Below are positions 12,101 to 22,539 of a stretch of DNA of 64,000 nucleotides, in pieces. The notes under the pieces are model-generated. The model was not told where the DNA came from. It searched no databases and worked only from the letters and a program-made list of their open reading frames with translations. The translations under genes and the position numbers were made by a program. The stretch is from Maratus speciosus. Lineage: Eukaryota; Arthropoda; Arachnida; Araneae; Salticidae. The stretch lies in assembly GCA_963932465.1 (NCBI GenBank), contig OZ010792.1:20365632-20429631 (forward strand). The letters are read 5' to 3'. Every line of letters starts with the position of its first letter. The stretch's first letter is position 1.

Positions 12101-12671
12101 GACATTACGCTATTTCAAATGCATTGAAACTGATATAAATCACTGAATTTCACTATGATTACGTTAGAACAATGCATTCACAGCATTTTTTATTCATTTA
12201 CAGAGACACACGAAAAAAATCGGTTGCAATACTTTATTAGCTTTGAGTAATAACTGTTGGAGTGTATGGTTTAAAACTCGGTATGCACTTTTAAATTTAA
12301 TTAATTTTTTGCATGTTACTCGTTATATATAAATTCTATATCTCATGTACAGTGCTGCACAAAAGTATTCACGTACCAAGACGTCCTTATTACAGGAAAT
12401 TGCTGAAGGGAAATTTTTAACTGAAGTATATGTATTTCTTAAGTGAACTAATTTTTGGCATGCATGTAGTTAATAGATACAAATCTATATATCATATACA
12501 GGGCTGCTGAAAAAATTCGGATAATTTTCCGAGTGTAGATGGGAACAGCTTACATTGGGTTTTGAAATGTGTTATGTGTCGATAGGGTTGAATTAGACGT
12601 AATATTTTAATTTTTTAAACGGTGCAGTTTTCTTACATTAATCTGATCGTGTTAGAAAGTGTTTTATAATC
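9181..12671. other. Long unassigned AT-rich stretch
   Basis: No gene is supported. Minor landmarks: a less AT-rich patch at 9690-9760 and 10080-10215; TCTGTCCGTCTGTCC at 11623-11640, similar to the start of the repeats at 16921 and 26723; a block at 11590-11900 that looks related in reverse complement to 24300-24600 (for example TTACATTATGG against CCATAGAACATAATGTAA); and TACAGTGCTGCACAAAAGTA near 12349, resembling a mariner-type end without a found partner. Short frames here have no recognisable product. Confidence 0.4.
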
Positions 12672-12711
12672 CATAGGCGTAACCAGGGGGGGTGCCCTGG
12701 GTGCCCGGGCA

Positions 12712-12734
12712 CCCCCCCCCCCCCCCCCCCCCCC
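12712..12734. repeat. Poly-C tract
   Basis: A run of 23 cytosines sits just inside the left terminal repeat of the 3.5-kb element. Its length is likely unstable, both biologically and in assembly. Confidence 0.95.
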
Positions 12735-13430
12735 GCTTCCGCAGACTCAAGCGCAATTATTTAAAAAAATCGAAATCTACACAAGAAAAAAGAAGAAGTG
12801 AAAGCAGAGTTCCATTAGTTTAGCAAATTAGTTTAGTTCAGAAAACTAATAGCCTAAGTTTTGAAATGTGATACAAAATGAAACCCACGTTCTTTTTTTT
12901 TTTTTTTTTTTTTTTTTAAAGAAAATTATGTTGTTTATCTTTTTTAAAACTAGAACATTTACAAGAATCTGTATTAGTCAAAAGTTAGTTAGTCATTAGT
13001 AAGTCAAAAAGGTGGCTTTATAATTCCACTTTGACGTCTTTTGTTTCTTGGAAATTTCTTTTAACGCCGTTCCTTCTATTGCATGTTTTTGCAATTTCAT
13101 TAGAAATGCAAGTTCTTGACGAACTAGAAACTATTTGTCTTTTTGCTTTCGTAGTTTAAAGTCTACAGAGAAGCAAAAAAATTTGAAAGGGAATGCAGAT
13201 GTGAAACGATAATTCTAAAATGTGATTAGCCGGGGGAAAGGGGGGGGGGGTCCACTGAACCTGCCTCCTTTTAAAATGAAATATAATAGCACAGAAAATT
13301 CAAATTAATCTGGAGGTTGGTTGATTGGTTGAATTTCGTGTTTCGCGGCCATTTTTTGACATTCGAAAAAGGAATATGGTTGCAGTCTTTCAAGTCAATA
13401 TAGTAATTTTTTTCCTCTGAAAATTTTTAT

Positions 13431-13702
13431 ACGATTTTTAGAGTATCTTCTCGTTTCGCAGCGTTCTTTCGAAAGTAGGAAAAGGAACCCGGTTTCAATC
13501 TTTCAGCCCAGTGCAGTAAAATTTAACCAAATTCGCGATTTTATTCTGCGATCATTCATAATATTTACGATTTTTAGAGTATCTTCTCGTTTCGCAGCGT
13601 TCTTTCGAAAGTAGGAAAAGGAACCCGGTTTCAATCTTTCAGCCCAGTGCAGTAAAATTTAACCAAATTCGCGATTTTATTCTGCGATCATTCATAATAT
13701 TT
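13431..13702. repeat. Exact 136-bp tandem duplication
   Basis: ACGATTTTTAGAGTATC occurs at 13431 and again at 13567, and the following sequence is identical as read through the full 136 bp. The lack of differences suggests a recent duplication or gene-conversion event. It borders the minisatellite. Confidence 0.9.
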
Positions 13703-13714
13703 ACAATTTTTTCC

Positions 13715-14320
13715 CAAAATCGTTTGACGAAATTCACGTCTTTCTACGCGATTTTTGGCGAAATTCGCACTTTTCACCACTAACCTTTGTCAAAATTCGT
13801 GTTTTTTACCACGATCCTTTGACGAAATTCGCATTTTTTACCACGATATTTTGACGAAATTGGCATTTTTTAGCACGATTCTTCGATGAAATTCGCTCTT
13901 TCGTTTCGCAATCTTTTGACAAAATTCGCGCTTTCTTTCTACGATCCTTTGACGAAATTCTCGTTTTTACCGCGATCCTCTGCCGAAATTTATTTTCTGT
14001 TGCGACTGATTGACGAAAGTGATTTTTTTACACAGCGATCATTTGTCGAAATTCGCGATAGTATTGCTCGGCCGATCGGGAAAATTCTCGATATCTTTCC
14101 GTATCAATTAACAAAATTCTTTACTCGTGTCCTCGACATTTTGACGAAATTTGCAAAAATTTTTCATCAATCGTTTATCGAAATTCGTAATTTTTTTGCG
14201 CGATCTTTTGACGAAACTGGCGATTACTTTCTGCACCTTTTTATCGAAATTTTCGATATTTTTCCACGATCGTTTGAAGAAATTCTCAATTTTTTCGGGG
14301 ACCGATTCACGAATTGATTT
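13715..14320. repeat. Minisatellite with a unit of about 32-33 bp
   Basis: The core TTTGACGAAATTCGC recurs roughly every 32 bp from about 13723 (for example 13723, 13755, 13786, 13818, 13850, 13882, 13914, 13947), joined by pyrimidine-rich linkers with ACGATC. Units become more divergent to the right. Because units are near 33 bp, one frame stays open for 143 codons (13886-14317), giving a repetitive peptide rich in F, L, T, K and I. With no homologous domain and an obvious repeat origin, I do not call this a gene. Confidence 0.85.
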
Positions 14321-15417
14321 TAAGAAATTCCATAAAAGAAATAAAAATCACGGACTTCAAAAATTTTTTTTAAATACTTACTGAAGAATCACAAGTCTGT
14401 GAAGAATTTGGAGTGGGGGGGGGGGGGAAATACTGCGCAGAATTTTTTAATTATGCGAGACTTTCCTTTTCTGTGCACAAATCGCGCGATCCCGCACGTT
14501 ATTTCAAAGCCTGTACCTCAAAGAAAAGTTCATTACTAGAGGAAATTCGTTGGGTGGTTTTTTAAACGACCATAGAATTAAACAAATCTAGGATTTGGGA
14601 GGGGGACTGCCTTCGGCAACATACTCCCGAGCAAGCTATGACATTTTCTGTTTCGAAACAAGCAAATCTTGAATTATTGCGTTTTTTATTTCGAGCAAAA
14701 TTAAATTTTCAGCTTTCTTATAAGAACTGATTTGACATTATTCCAATTCGAATTTAATCACGGGAATTGCAAAAATTACCGGAGAGTTTTTCTGTTTAAA
14801 AAAAAGTCAAAAAATTGCCTCAAAGCACGAAACCCCCCTCTAAAAATCGCATCAAGAATTCGGAAAAGATTAAAAAACCACAGGGAACGAAATTAACTAT
14901 TTGGGTAAAAGATTTAAACCGAATCCCTTTTAGGAATGTCGAAAAAAAATCACCACGAAATGCGAAAAAAACCCTCTAAAAATAACATTAAAAATTGTTA
15001 AAAATGGAAAAATTGCTGTAAGAATCTCGAAAACACTTTATTGAAAAGATGACAAAGTTTACTGGATAAAATATTGAAATCGGATTCTTTTTACTAATTT
15101 GAAAAAAACTGCCGCAAAATGCGAAAAAATTCGCATAAAAATTTAAATGAAAAATTCCAGAAATTTTCTTCGATATGCATGAGTTCAGCCATACAAATCC
15201 TGTCAAATCTTACGGCTGTGCGGGCTGCATTGTTTTTTCAGAGTTCAGCGCGCGCGTGTACACACACACAGAGACAGACAAGTACCCATCTTTATTATTA
15301 TAGTCGCATCATGATAGTATAATTTTTATCATCTTGATAAAATTTATTGTATATTATCATGACATGACCTGCTTTACCTAATATATTCGACACATTCTGA
15401 GGTAAAAATATGAATTA
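14321..15417. other. Interior of the 3.5-kb element, unassigned
   Basis: It contains a poly-G run (14415-14427), GAAAAAA/AAATTG-rich degenerate repeats between about 14780 and 15170, and a short CG/CA dinucleotide patch near 15247-15270. No coding region is recognised. Confidence 0.4.
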
Positions 15418-15593
15418 CCGTAATTTCCGGCCTATAATCCGCGGATCAAACAATTATGTTCAGACCCAGAAATCTTGTTTCATGAAACGTAACTTGTTAA
15501 ATCGTGATAAATATTTAACTTCAATAATGAAATAAAATTTCTGGGTCGAAGCATGATTGTTTGATCCGCGGATTATAAGGCCGGAAATTATGG
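15418..15593. mobile_element. Palindromic MITE with TA flanks
   Basis: The left arm CCGTAATTTCCGGCCTATAA and the right arm ending AAGGCCGGAAATTATGG are inverted copies. The match continues through TCCGCGGATCAAACAAT. TA flanks both sides (15416-15417, 15594-15595), consistent with a TA-target (mariner/pogo-like) element. It is 176 bp, non-coding, and nested inside the 3.5-kb element. Confidence 0.8.
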
Positions 15594-16182
15594 TATTAAT
15601 GAATATTATAATTATTTATAATATTATAATAATTATTTATATTGACTTTCCTCCAAAATTCCTTGGGTACCTCCGGTGATCCCTAAGAAGTGATGGAGTA
15701 ACATTCTGAAAAACTTTCGTGCGTATGTACTGGTGTACCGCATGTATTATCTGAGATTTATCATCCGGCAAAATTTCATACAGCGTTCCCTGTGCCTATA
15801 GAAATTTCCAGCATGGTTAAAGGACTTTTTTAATCTTTATAAGAAGTTAGGGTGCAAAAAGGTTTTACACTTGTGACCACACTTAGTCACTGCTGCAAGA
15901 ACATTTACATATCTTTTTTTTTTACCATTAGATCTAATTTTAATGTTTTGAACCCCTTCTCACTCCTCCTCACGCAAACAAAAATCGCGTTTGAGCCCTT
16001 TTTAAAAGAAATACCATACAATTATACCTTCTAAAATAAAAACCTGTCTAAAACGGAAATTCGACGCGTTTCATAGAGTTCCGTTTTAGTAGGTTTTACT
16101 ATGTAAGATATTGTTTGTATCCAACATGTTCAGATTAAAAAGTCTGGGCACCCCCCCATTCAAAAGGCTGGTTACGCCTATG
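15594..16182. other. Right interior of the 3.5-kb element
   Basis: AT-rich and without a supported gene. A short frame at 15852-16034 has no recognisable product. The right terminal repeat closes the segment. Confidence 0.4.
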
Positions 16183-16920
16183 TAATCTATGCTTGACGCA
16201 TGATTTTTCCTTTCTTGTTTAAATTAAAATTGTATTTGGAGCTTTCTTGTACTTTTGTGGATTCCTTACAAGTTAACTTATGTTCATTTATTTATTTTGA
16301 ACTTAATAAACAGTACCATTATTTTTTTTTTTTAGATATAAATTAGAAAGCATTTCCACTTTTGAAAATGAAATCACTTAATTATACGTTTTAAAAGTAT
16401 TTTCATTTGTTAAAATACACTATAACCTAAAGAGAGTTTTTTTTTTTAATCTTTAAATTAAAATTAAAATTGAAGTATTTTTTATATATATTATGAATGA
16501 AATCGTAACTTCAACCGCAAGTAAGTGAATTTTTTATAACGTTTTAAATTGAGCGAAACTATCATCAGAACTACCGACAATACATCTTTAAAGTTTTACA
16601 AATATATCTTACAAAAAAATGTTCCAAAAAATGTTCTTTAGAAGAAAAGTTGAAAGAAGAACTAAAACATTCTAGAATAAAAACATTTACTTTCAAATGC
16701 TCATTACTAGAATTTTTTTTATCGACAAAACTGAAAAAAAAATAATAGAATATTTCAAAGAACAAATAAATTTCAGAAACTTCATTTAAGTAAAGCTACG
16801 CCAAATGTAACGAATGGATTTTGGAGCAAAATTTCTTTTACTAAGATGAAAGAATTTTATTTATTACCAGAAATAACTAAGAAGATATTGAGTGTTTAAA
16901 AACTGTTTCACTTACTTTTT

Positions 16921-17487
16921 AGGTGCGTTCGTAATTATATAAATACGTAGCACCTATAGTCGTCGTTCAGTCCGTCTGTCCGTCCGTCCGCATATAACAG
17001 AGCAAAAACTACCCAACCGAATGGTCTGAAGTTTTAAATATATGATTGTTTCAAAATTTTGTCGAGCCATTTCCAGTTTTATGAAAATCCGATGTGTAGT
17101 TGAATTACAGGGACAGTCAAAAGTTTTTCTTTACATTACGGCCAATGGGAAAAATTATTGCCAGTACATTTTAAGGGATGTTACAGCCTTTTGAATGGTC
17201 TAAAATTTTAAATATATCATTGTTGCATAATTTTGTGCAGCCATTTCAAATTTTATGAAAATCGGATGTATAGTTTAATTACAGGACAGTCAAAAGTATT
17301 CCGTTACATTACTGGGAATGGAAAATAATTATTGCAAGTGCATTTTAATGATGTGACAGACTATGCACTTATGAAGTGCAAAAAAATATACATTCAGTAC
17401 AATATGGGTTGCAAAAAATAATTATAAAACTAGTTATAGTACGAACGCACCTCATTTGCCACGTTTGACGAGCAATTTCCAACTTGT
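16921..17487. mobile_element. AGGTGCG-ended repeat, copy 1 (two internal units)
   Basis: It starts AGGTGCGTTCGTAATTA and contains the inverted TACGAACGCACCT at 17440-17452. A tail of about 35 bp (CATTTGCCACGTTTGACG...) is shared with copy 2 at 26723-27475. Near the left end is a (TCCG/TCTG) repeat, and then about two 173-bp units starting near GAATGGTCTGAA. Right after it, repeat R resumes. No coding capacity and no clear target duplication, so the class is unknown. Confidence 0.65.
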
Positions 17488-17823
17488 TGCAATATAGTTA
17501 TATACAGTCGAACCTCGTTAAGACTAAGTCGAAGGGCCGCAAAAATCTTTTCGTATTAACCGATAAATAGTAAAAGGCATTTAGTATGCTTTTAAAAATA
17601 AATCACTAAAACAAAAATATCAAAGAATGTAAATGATATTTACAGAGAAATATTTTATTGTCATTTTATGTTAAGCAGTATATTAGCAAAAAGGTACATT
17701 TCTAACATCACCATACAAACACAAAACCCATATTCACACAGATACACACATGACGATAGTAGTACTATATGTACTGTGATATTCTTATTAAATTGCTAAT
17801 TCTTCTTTTTTTCTTTTAAGAAA

Positions 17824-19242
17824 CTAGGGGGCTGGCCCCCTACGAGCTACGCTCGCCAACCCCCATCCAGACACCGTAGACTCTAAATGCACGCTAATTT
17901 GATCGGCTTTAAAAAGATTTCGAAAGATTGAATTATAATTTAAAAAACAGTGGCGATCTCCCTATAAACGGATTTCTATTCATTTCTCTTTGATTGGGGA
18001 ATTTTAATGCCAAATCCGCTGCGGTACTACTTGATTATCCCGTCAACCAATTTCGCCAAATTATATAAATCATCAAACCACTCGCTAAATTATACAAATT
18101 GACATAATTTTTATTTTAAATAACGAAAGAACAAATAAATTAGTACAACATTAATAAAAATACAAATAAAACGTCGAAATAAAAATAACTTGATGACACG
18201 TGTAACAACATTTCAAAATAAGCTAATATAAAAGGAATTAAGTAAACAGAGTCTTTGTCTCCCGGTATTTTTTAACAAAGCGAAAAGAAAGTTCTTTTAA
18301 ATAAGACATTTTAAATTAATCGTTTTTAATCTGACGTAATTTTGACCAAACTATTCTTTCTCTTTTTAATATTCACGTGAAAATGCTTTTGTTAGAAATG
18401 AAATATTATTTGCGCTTTCCTAACAAAAATAGTTGAAAAGTATCCTCTCAAAATATCAAATAAATGCCTAGCGCAATTTCTAAATTTAAACTGTGTTGCA
18501 ATATTATTTTGTGCCCCTTTTATGCAATAACTGTAATGTGACGTAAATATGACATAATTTCTCCTATTTAAGACTTCTAACGCTTGTTAATGAATTTATT
18601 ATTTTACAATTTCCTTTCTCTCTTAAAATCACGTGTAAATATAGTTTTTATGAAGTAATTTTCAATAAGTTCCTGCTTTTTATACGTAATTATTTAATTC
18701 TAATTTGAAAGTTTTTTTCCTGTTTATAATAGTCACGTGTAAATAAATTTTTAATTTGAAGCAAACATTATTGTTTGCGCTTTTTATACAGTTGGCAACA
18801 GTTTAAATTAGTACAATTTTCTGAAATAAATAAAAAATATCTTTCGAAATGCTGAAAATTTGAATTTAAAATTGAAATAAAACCTCAAAAAATAAGTCAA
18901 ATTAAGAAAAGAAATACTGTCTGCACATCGGGAACTTCAAACGTATAAAATGATCTAAAAATTATTAAATTCCGATGTATAGTTTTTGCTCCTATAAAAC
19001 TTTTTTAGTGGAACGATTTTGTCCAACTTTAGCATTAAATATCTCTTAAAATAATTCTTCGATTTGAAAACTGTCTGCATCAGCGTGTTTATCAAGCATT
19101 TCTGTATAATACTACCGATTTTCATATCTTTGTATGCATTTTTTTCTTAATATTAACGAAGAAAGACTACCGGTCACAAAAAAATCAAAACCGGCGGCGG
19201 CGGTGACAGCGGTAGTTACTTTTTTTTTTTAGAATAGAGAGA
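17824..19242 (-). mobile_element. Helitron family HB, copy 3
   Basis: On the minus strand it runs from TCTCTCTATTC (5' TC at 19242) to CCCCCTAG (3' end at 17824). The flanks give A before TC and T after CTAG, so the target was A|T inside the Tigger. The 3' region carries hairpin-prone CGAGCGTAGCTCG and GGGGGCCAGCCCCC. It is collinear with copy 1. A right-truncated M1 MITE is nested at 18023-18207. Non-coding. Confidence 0.75.
18023..18207. mobile_element. MITE family M1, truncated copy 2
   Basis: It starts GGTACTACTTGATTATCCCG and follows the M1 family through the TTTCGCCAAATTATA and CTCGCTAAATTATAC subterminal words, then breaks off after CTTGATGACACGTGTAAC. The right terminal repeat is missing, so this is a deletion derivative inside HB copy 3. 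Confidence 0.7.
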
Positions 19243-19245
19243 TAC

Positions 19246-19624
19246 TATGGCTTTCTTTAAACCTTGAGATCCATCCATTTGAGCATTTACAATCATCGAC
19301 ACCAAAAGCTCCTGCAAAAAACTTTGCTTTTTCTTGTAGAACAGCACTAGTTAAAATGAGAGTCTGGTTCCTAGCTTCTCCTATCTTAATAAAGCAACTT
19401 CAATTTCTTCATTCTTAGCATTTCTCATTCGTTTTCTTGCAGGCTCGAACTGATTGATAGCACAAACCGTTTTAATTGGTTTTTGATTCTTAAGAACTGT
19501 CGAAAGAGTACTAGCAGGTATTCCGTACTTTGCTTCAAAATCTGATTTTTTTAAAATCCTACACTAACATCACATAAAAATCTTATGCTTATTTTCCAAA
19601 CAAAGAGCCTTTTTTAGCAATCAT
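19246..19624 (-). pseudogene. Tigger transposase N-terminal fragment (CENP-B-like HTH)
   Basis: The minus-strand reading contains KYGIPASTLSTVLKNQK, FEPARKRMRNAKNEE, LQEKAKFFAGAFGVDD and CSNGWISRF in order. These match what I know of the N-terminal helix-turn-helix and CENP-B-type DNA-binding region of Tigger/pogo transposases. The reading needs at least one frame change (after ...VALLR) and has upstream stops near the putative start, so it is a pseudogene. The Helitron insertion follows straight after the CENP-B-like part. Confidence 0.8.
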
Positions 19625-20524
19625 TTTCACAAATAGAGCTCCAATACAACTAGAATTTAATCAATAAAATATTTCTAGCAAAGAACTTTATTCACATTAA
19701 GTGATAACCACGTGCTAGCAACGAAATGAATCGCTCACAAAGGAATTTCAACATCAGCAGGGAAGGAATGCAACTGTTTTCTTTTCCCCCACGGTAAACC
19801 ACTACACCCGTCACTCTTCACTCACCTCAGTTCCAAAAACAAACGCATATCCTACCTTATCTAGTTCAGGCAAAGCGATAAACTTGTTTCAAGGTGGAAG
19901 GTCCCAACTAGGAAATTTTCTTATTAGGTGCAATATTTACTTCGTCTTAAATGGGAGAAGTTTTGCTTCATGTTCGTATTAAACGATACAATTATTATTG
20001 TTTTCCAGCGTAACGCGATGGAGAAACTATTTTCCTTCGTCTTAAGCGAAATTTCGTGCTAAGCGTTTTCGTCTTAACGAGGTTCGACTGTATTCCCAAA
20101 AGCCAAATATTGAAATTCGGGTACATGTTGAATGTTTACAAGAATTTCAATCATGATAACATGTAACATCTCTTCCATGATGAAACAATGTGTTTTATCC
20201 TCGTAAAATAAAATTAAGATACTTTAGAATATTATTTTTCTCTTTGCATATCAGTAGTTCGAACATAACTGCATGTCGCTATCCTTTATAATTTATTATG
20301 TAGTTTCATCTCGAATTACTTAGAACAGTTTTTGATTAAAATAAAATGACGAATTTTTTTTATTTTCTTTAGGCTTAATATGGTGTGTTTTAATTTTATT
20401 ATCATATTAACTTACTTAGAGTTTGAACAATAAAACTGCCTCCCTTATGGAACTTGTTAAGTTCCAAAGATTTTCTGCATTTATTTTTCCAATAAAATTC
20501 GAAATATATGTAAATGTCTATTTT

Positions 20525-21560
20525 TTTTAATTAAAATTTATTCAGAGTCTTCTTATACTTTCCTTACAAGTTAACGTGTGTTCATTCATATTTTTGGAGC
20601 CTAATGAATAGTAGTAGTATATTTTTTCACATACATTAGAAAATACTTTTATTTTAGAAAACAAAATGATATGTAATAAGGTTGTTAATAAACATTTTAA
20701 AAGTATTTCCAATTGTTTAAACATCTTATAAGTTAAATAATTCCATTTTTTAGATAGAAATTTAAATTGAAGGATTTTTTATTTGATATTCCATACACTT
20801 TATAAATGAAATGGAAATTTGAATTCAATAAAAAGGATCTTTTTTAAACATTTTTTACGTTTAGAGAAGATTTTATTAAAATTATTGACAATATATTTTC
20901 GTGTTTTTATGAGAAGAAAAAATCGCAAACTATTTTTTTAGCAAAAAACTTGAAAAGGGGGCTGAAACATTCTAGCCCCAAAACTTTTTCTTCAACCACT
21001 CGTTACTAGAGATTTGTCGTCGAAACAGCAAGATAAAAGCTAGATTATTTCAAAAAACAAATAAATTTCTAAAACCTCTTTTTTAAGCAAAACTATGCGA
21101 AATGTAATGGAAGTAGGGTGGATTTTTTGGGGAAAAATCTCTTTGATTAAATAAGATGAAAGTCATTTTTTATAACAACTTTCAGTAACCATAAAATCCA
21201 AGAGGATATTGAATGTCTAGTAACTGTTGCATTTATTAGAATGTGTATTTGTGTATTTTCAGAAAGTGAATAGGATTGAAGTTTAGATACATATTGAATG
21301 TTGACAAAAATGTCGCTCATAATAGTGTGTAATACTATTTTGTATAAGATGAAGCAACATGTCTTCTCCTTTGGAAATAATTGAAATGCTTTAAGATTCT
21401 TTTCTCTTTGTATATCAATAATTTAAACATTTCGTTAATTATTTAGATTAAATGCTTTTATTATCATTCAAAATATGCATGATTTTCAATTTCATTACAC
21501 GCAATCTTTGGCATTTTAATTTTATGATATTAGTTGTTTTATATATGCATGCATGAATTA
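20525..21560. repeat. Repeat R, copy 3
   Basis: It follows copy 2 directly and shares its start (CCTTACAAGTTAAC near 20561, against 16263), AAACATTCTAG with CTCGTTACTAGA, GAGGATATTGAATGTCTAG, GATGAAGCAACATGTCTTCTCC and CTTTGGCATTTTAATTTTATG near the end. No coding frame is shared among the three copies. Confidence 0.6.
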
Positions 21561-21922
21561 TTTTTAAGGGGCTGAAAAAATATTGAGCATTTAGCATAGA
21601 TTTAAAATACACTATTAAGAATAATGAACAAATAATATTGAATTAAAAAAATATTTATTACAGAAAGAGGAACATCATAAAAAGTTTAGAAGCCCTTAAA
21701 AGTCATTATTGATAGCTCTTAAATAGTTTTATCCCGATTTAAAGTTTGGATACATTGACAAAAAATAATATAATTAAAAAATGGGTTCTTTTTAAGACAT
21801 TTTATATCTAATTTATATATACTGAAAGCTTTTTGAAGATGTGTCAGGGCTTTTCAACCATTTTTTAACTATAATTGTATTAAATTAATATTAACACAAT
21901 TATTCTAATTGGTAAACAAATC
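21561..21922. other. AT-rich intergenic sequence
   Basis: Nothing recognised. There is no gene and no repeat shared with other parts of the window. Confidence 0.45.
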
Positions 21923-21957
21923 ATATTAGATGTAAATTTCTAACTGGGCGAAAAATG

Positions 21958-22024
21958 TCCGGACCAGGATTCGAACCCGGGACCTCCTGGATGAAGCCGC
22001 CAGTGCTCTGCCATCTGAGCCAGA
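21958..22024 (-). tRNA. tRNA-like sequence (left, degenerate)
   Basis: On the minus strand it has an A box (TGGCTCAGATGG), a D-arm GCTC/GAGC, an intact T arm with GGGTTCGAATCC and CCGGG/CCTGG pairing, and ends GTCCGGA. The 5' acceptor strand that would pair with TCCGGA is missing: GATGATTACAGCATC stands there instead. It is therefore a pseudo-tRNA or SINE head, not a working gene. Confidence 0.55.
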
Positions 22025-22097
22025 TGCTGTAATCATCTTTCAGACCAGATGCTGTAATCATCAAGGTTAGCTGGGTGAAAAAGTTCGACCAGAATCG

Positions 22098-22169
22098 TCC
22101 GGGATAGCTCAGATGGCAGAGCACTGGCGGCTTCAGCCAGGAGGTCCTGGATTCGAATCCTTTTCCGGA
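22098..22169 (+). tRNA. tRNA-like sequence (right)
   Basis: The acceptor stem TCCGGGA pairs with TTCCGGA (one G-U), D stem GCTC with GAGC, and anticodon stem CTGGC with GCCAG around the loop GGCTTCA. By position the anticodon would be CTT (Lys), but the universal U at position 33 is G and the T stem (CTGGA/CCTTT) is poor, although TTCGAAT is kept. That points to a pseudogene or SINE head. A- and B-box promoter words are present. Confidence 0.6.
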
Positions 22170-22205
22170 CATTTTTCGCCCAGTTGGAAATTTACATCTA
22201 ATATA

Positions 22206-22539
22206 ATTGTATTGGCTAGAGTTTTGAACGCCAATCTAAAAACAAAAATTGTTCCGTATATAGTTTCCATTTTTATATATTAATTGTTTTGGAAACTTAT
22301 TAAAAACACTCAAAAAACCGCATATCTATAGTATTTTGTCATTCGGGAAAATCAATTCGTACCGGAAAATTCTATCATTTAATTATTAGACATTGATTCC
22401 GATATCTAATGTCTAATAATTACCGGGCAGAATTTTCCGATAACAATTGATTTTGCCAAACGGAAACGACTTTCTGAACGACCCAATATAAAGAGACTCA
22501 TCTTTACTAAATATCAAAATCAAATAATATATATATATA
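22206..22539. other. Intergenic sequence with a small palindrome
   Basis: Between about 22340 and 22463 the sequence is palindromic: GGGAAAATCAATT with CCGGAAAATTCT, then AATTATTAGACATT and its inverse AATGTCTAATAATT, then AGAATTTTCCG and AATTGATTTTGCC. This is probably a short MITE. The rest is AT-rich with an AT microsatellite at its right end. Confidence 0.5.

Larger units (their letters stand above)
12672..16182. mobile_element. 3.5-kb TIR element flanked by TAATC
   Basis: The left end is CATAGGCGTAACCAG and the right end CTGGTTACGCCTATG, a perfect 15-bp inverted repeat. GGGGGGGTGCCC follows close inside both ends. The pentamer TAATC directly flanks both sides (12667-12671 and 16183-16187), consistent with a 5-bp target duplication. 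No transposase is readable. The inside is filled by a poly-C tract (12712-12734), a 136-bp duplication, a minisatellite and a palindromic MITE. Superfamily is uncertain. Confidence 0.7.
17505..20090 (-). mobile_element. Tigger-like transposon interrupted by a Helitron
   Basis: The left end is CAGTCGAACCTCGTTAAGAC and the right end GTCTTAACGAGGTTCGACTG, flanked by TA on both sides (17503-17504, 20091-20092), the standard pogo/Tigger arrangement. The minus strand carries an N-terminal transposase remnant (19246-19624). The catalytic part is absent, so the element had an internal deletion. HB Helitron copy 3 (17824-19242) sits immediately next to the surviving coding part. The whole element is inside repeat R copy 2. 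Confidence 0.85.
16183..20420. repeat. Repeat R, copy 2, split by two insertions
   Basis: The copy is collinear with R copy 1 (8136) and copy 3 (20525) once 16921-17487 and the Tigger at 17505-20090 are removed. Left part landmarks are CATTCTAGAATAAAAACATTTAC and AAATAACTAAGAAGATATTG. The right part resumes at 20091 with TGTTGAATGTTTACAAG and a GATGAAACAATGTG block. Copies 2 and 3 lie head to tail, giving a tandem period near 1.2 kb without the insertions. Confidence 0.6.
21923..22205. repeat. Inverted pair of tRNA-like units with shared tails
   Basis: The outer arms ATATTAGATGTAAATTTC and GAAATTTACATCTAATAT are inverted copies, followed on both sides by an AACTGGGCGAAAAATGTCCGGA-type segment and a tRNA-like body. 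The two bodies face head to head around a spacer of about 70 bp that contains a repeated GATGCTGTAATCATC. This could be an inverted duplication of a tRNA-derived SINE or a foldback element that picked up a tRNA. Confidence 0.75.

Noticed and set aside
12349..12530. Two mariner-like end words (TACAGTGCTGCACAAAAG and TACAGGGCTGCTGAAAAAA)
   Set aside because: No inverted partner could be found at a sensible distance, so no element is called.
21921..22172. 83-codon minus-strand frame with GFIQEVPGSNPGP-type translation
   Set aside because: This is the translation of tRNA-like sequence (a B box read as protein), not a gene.
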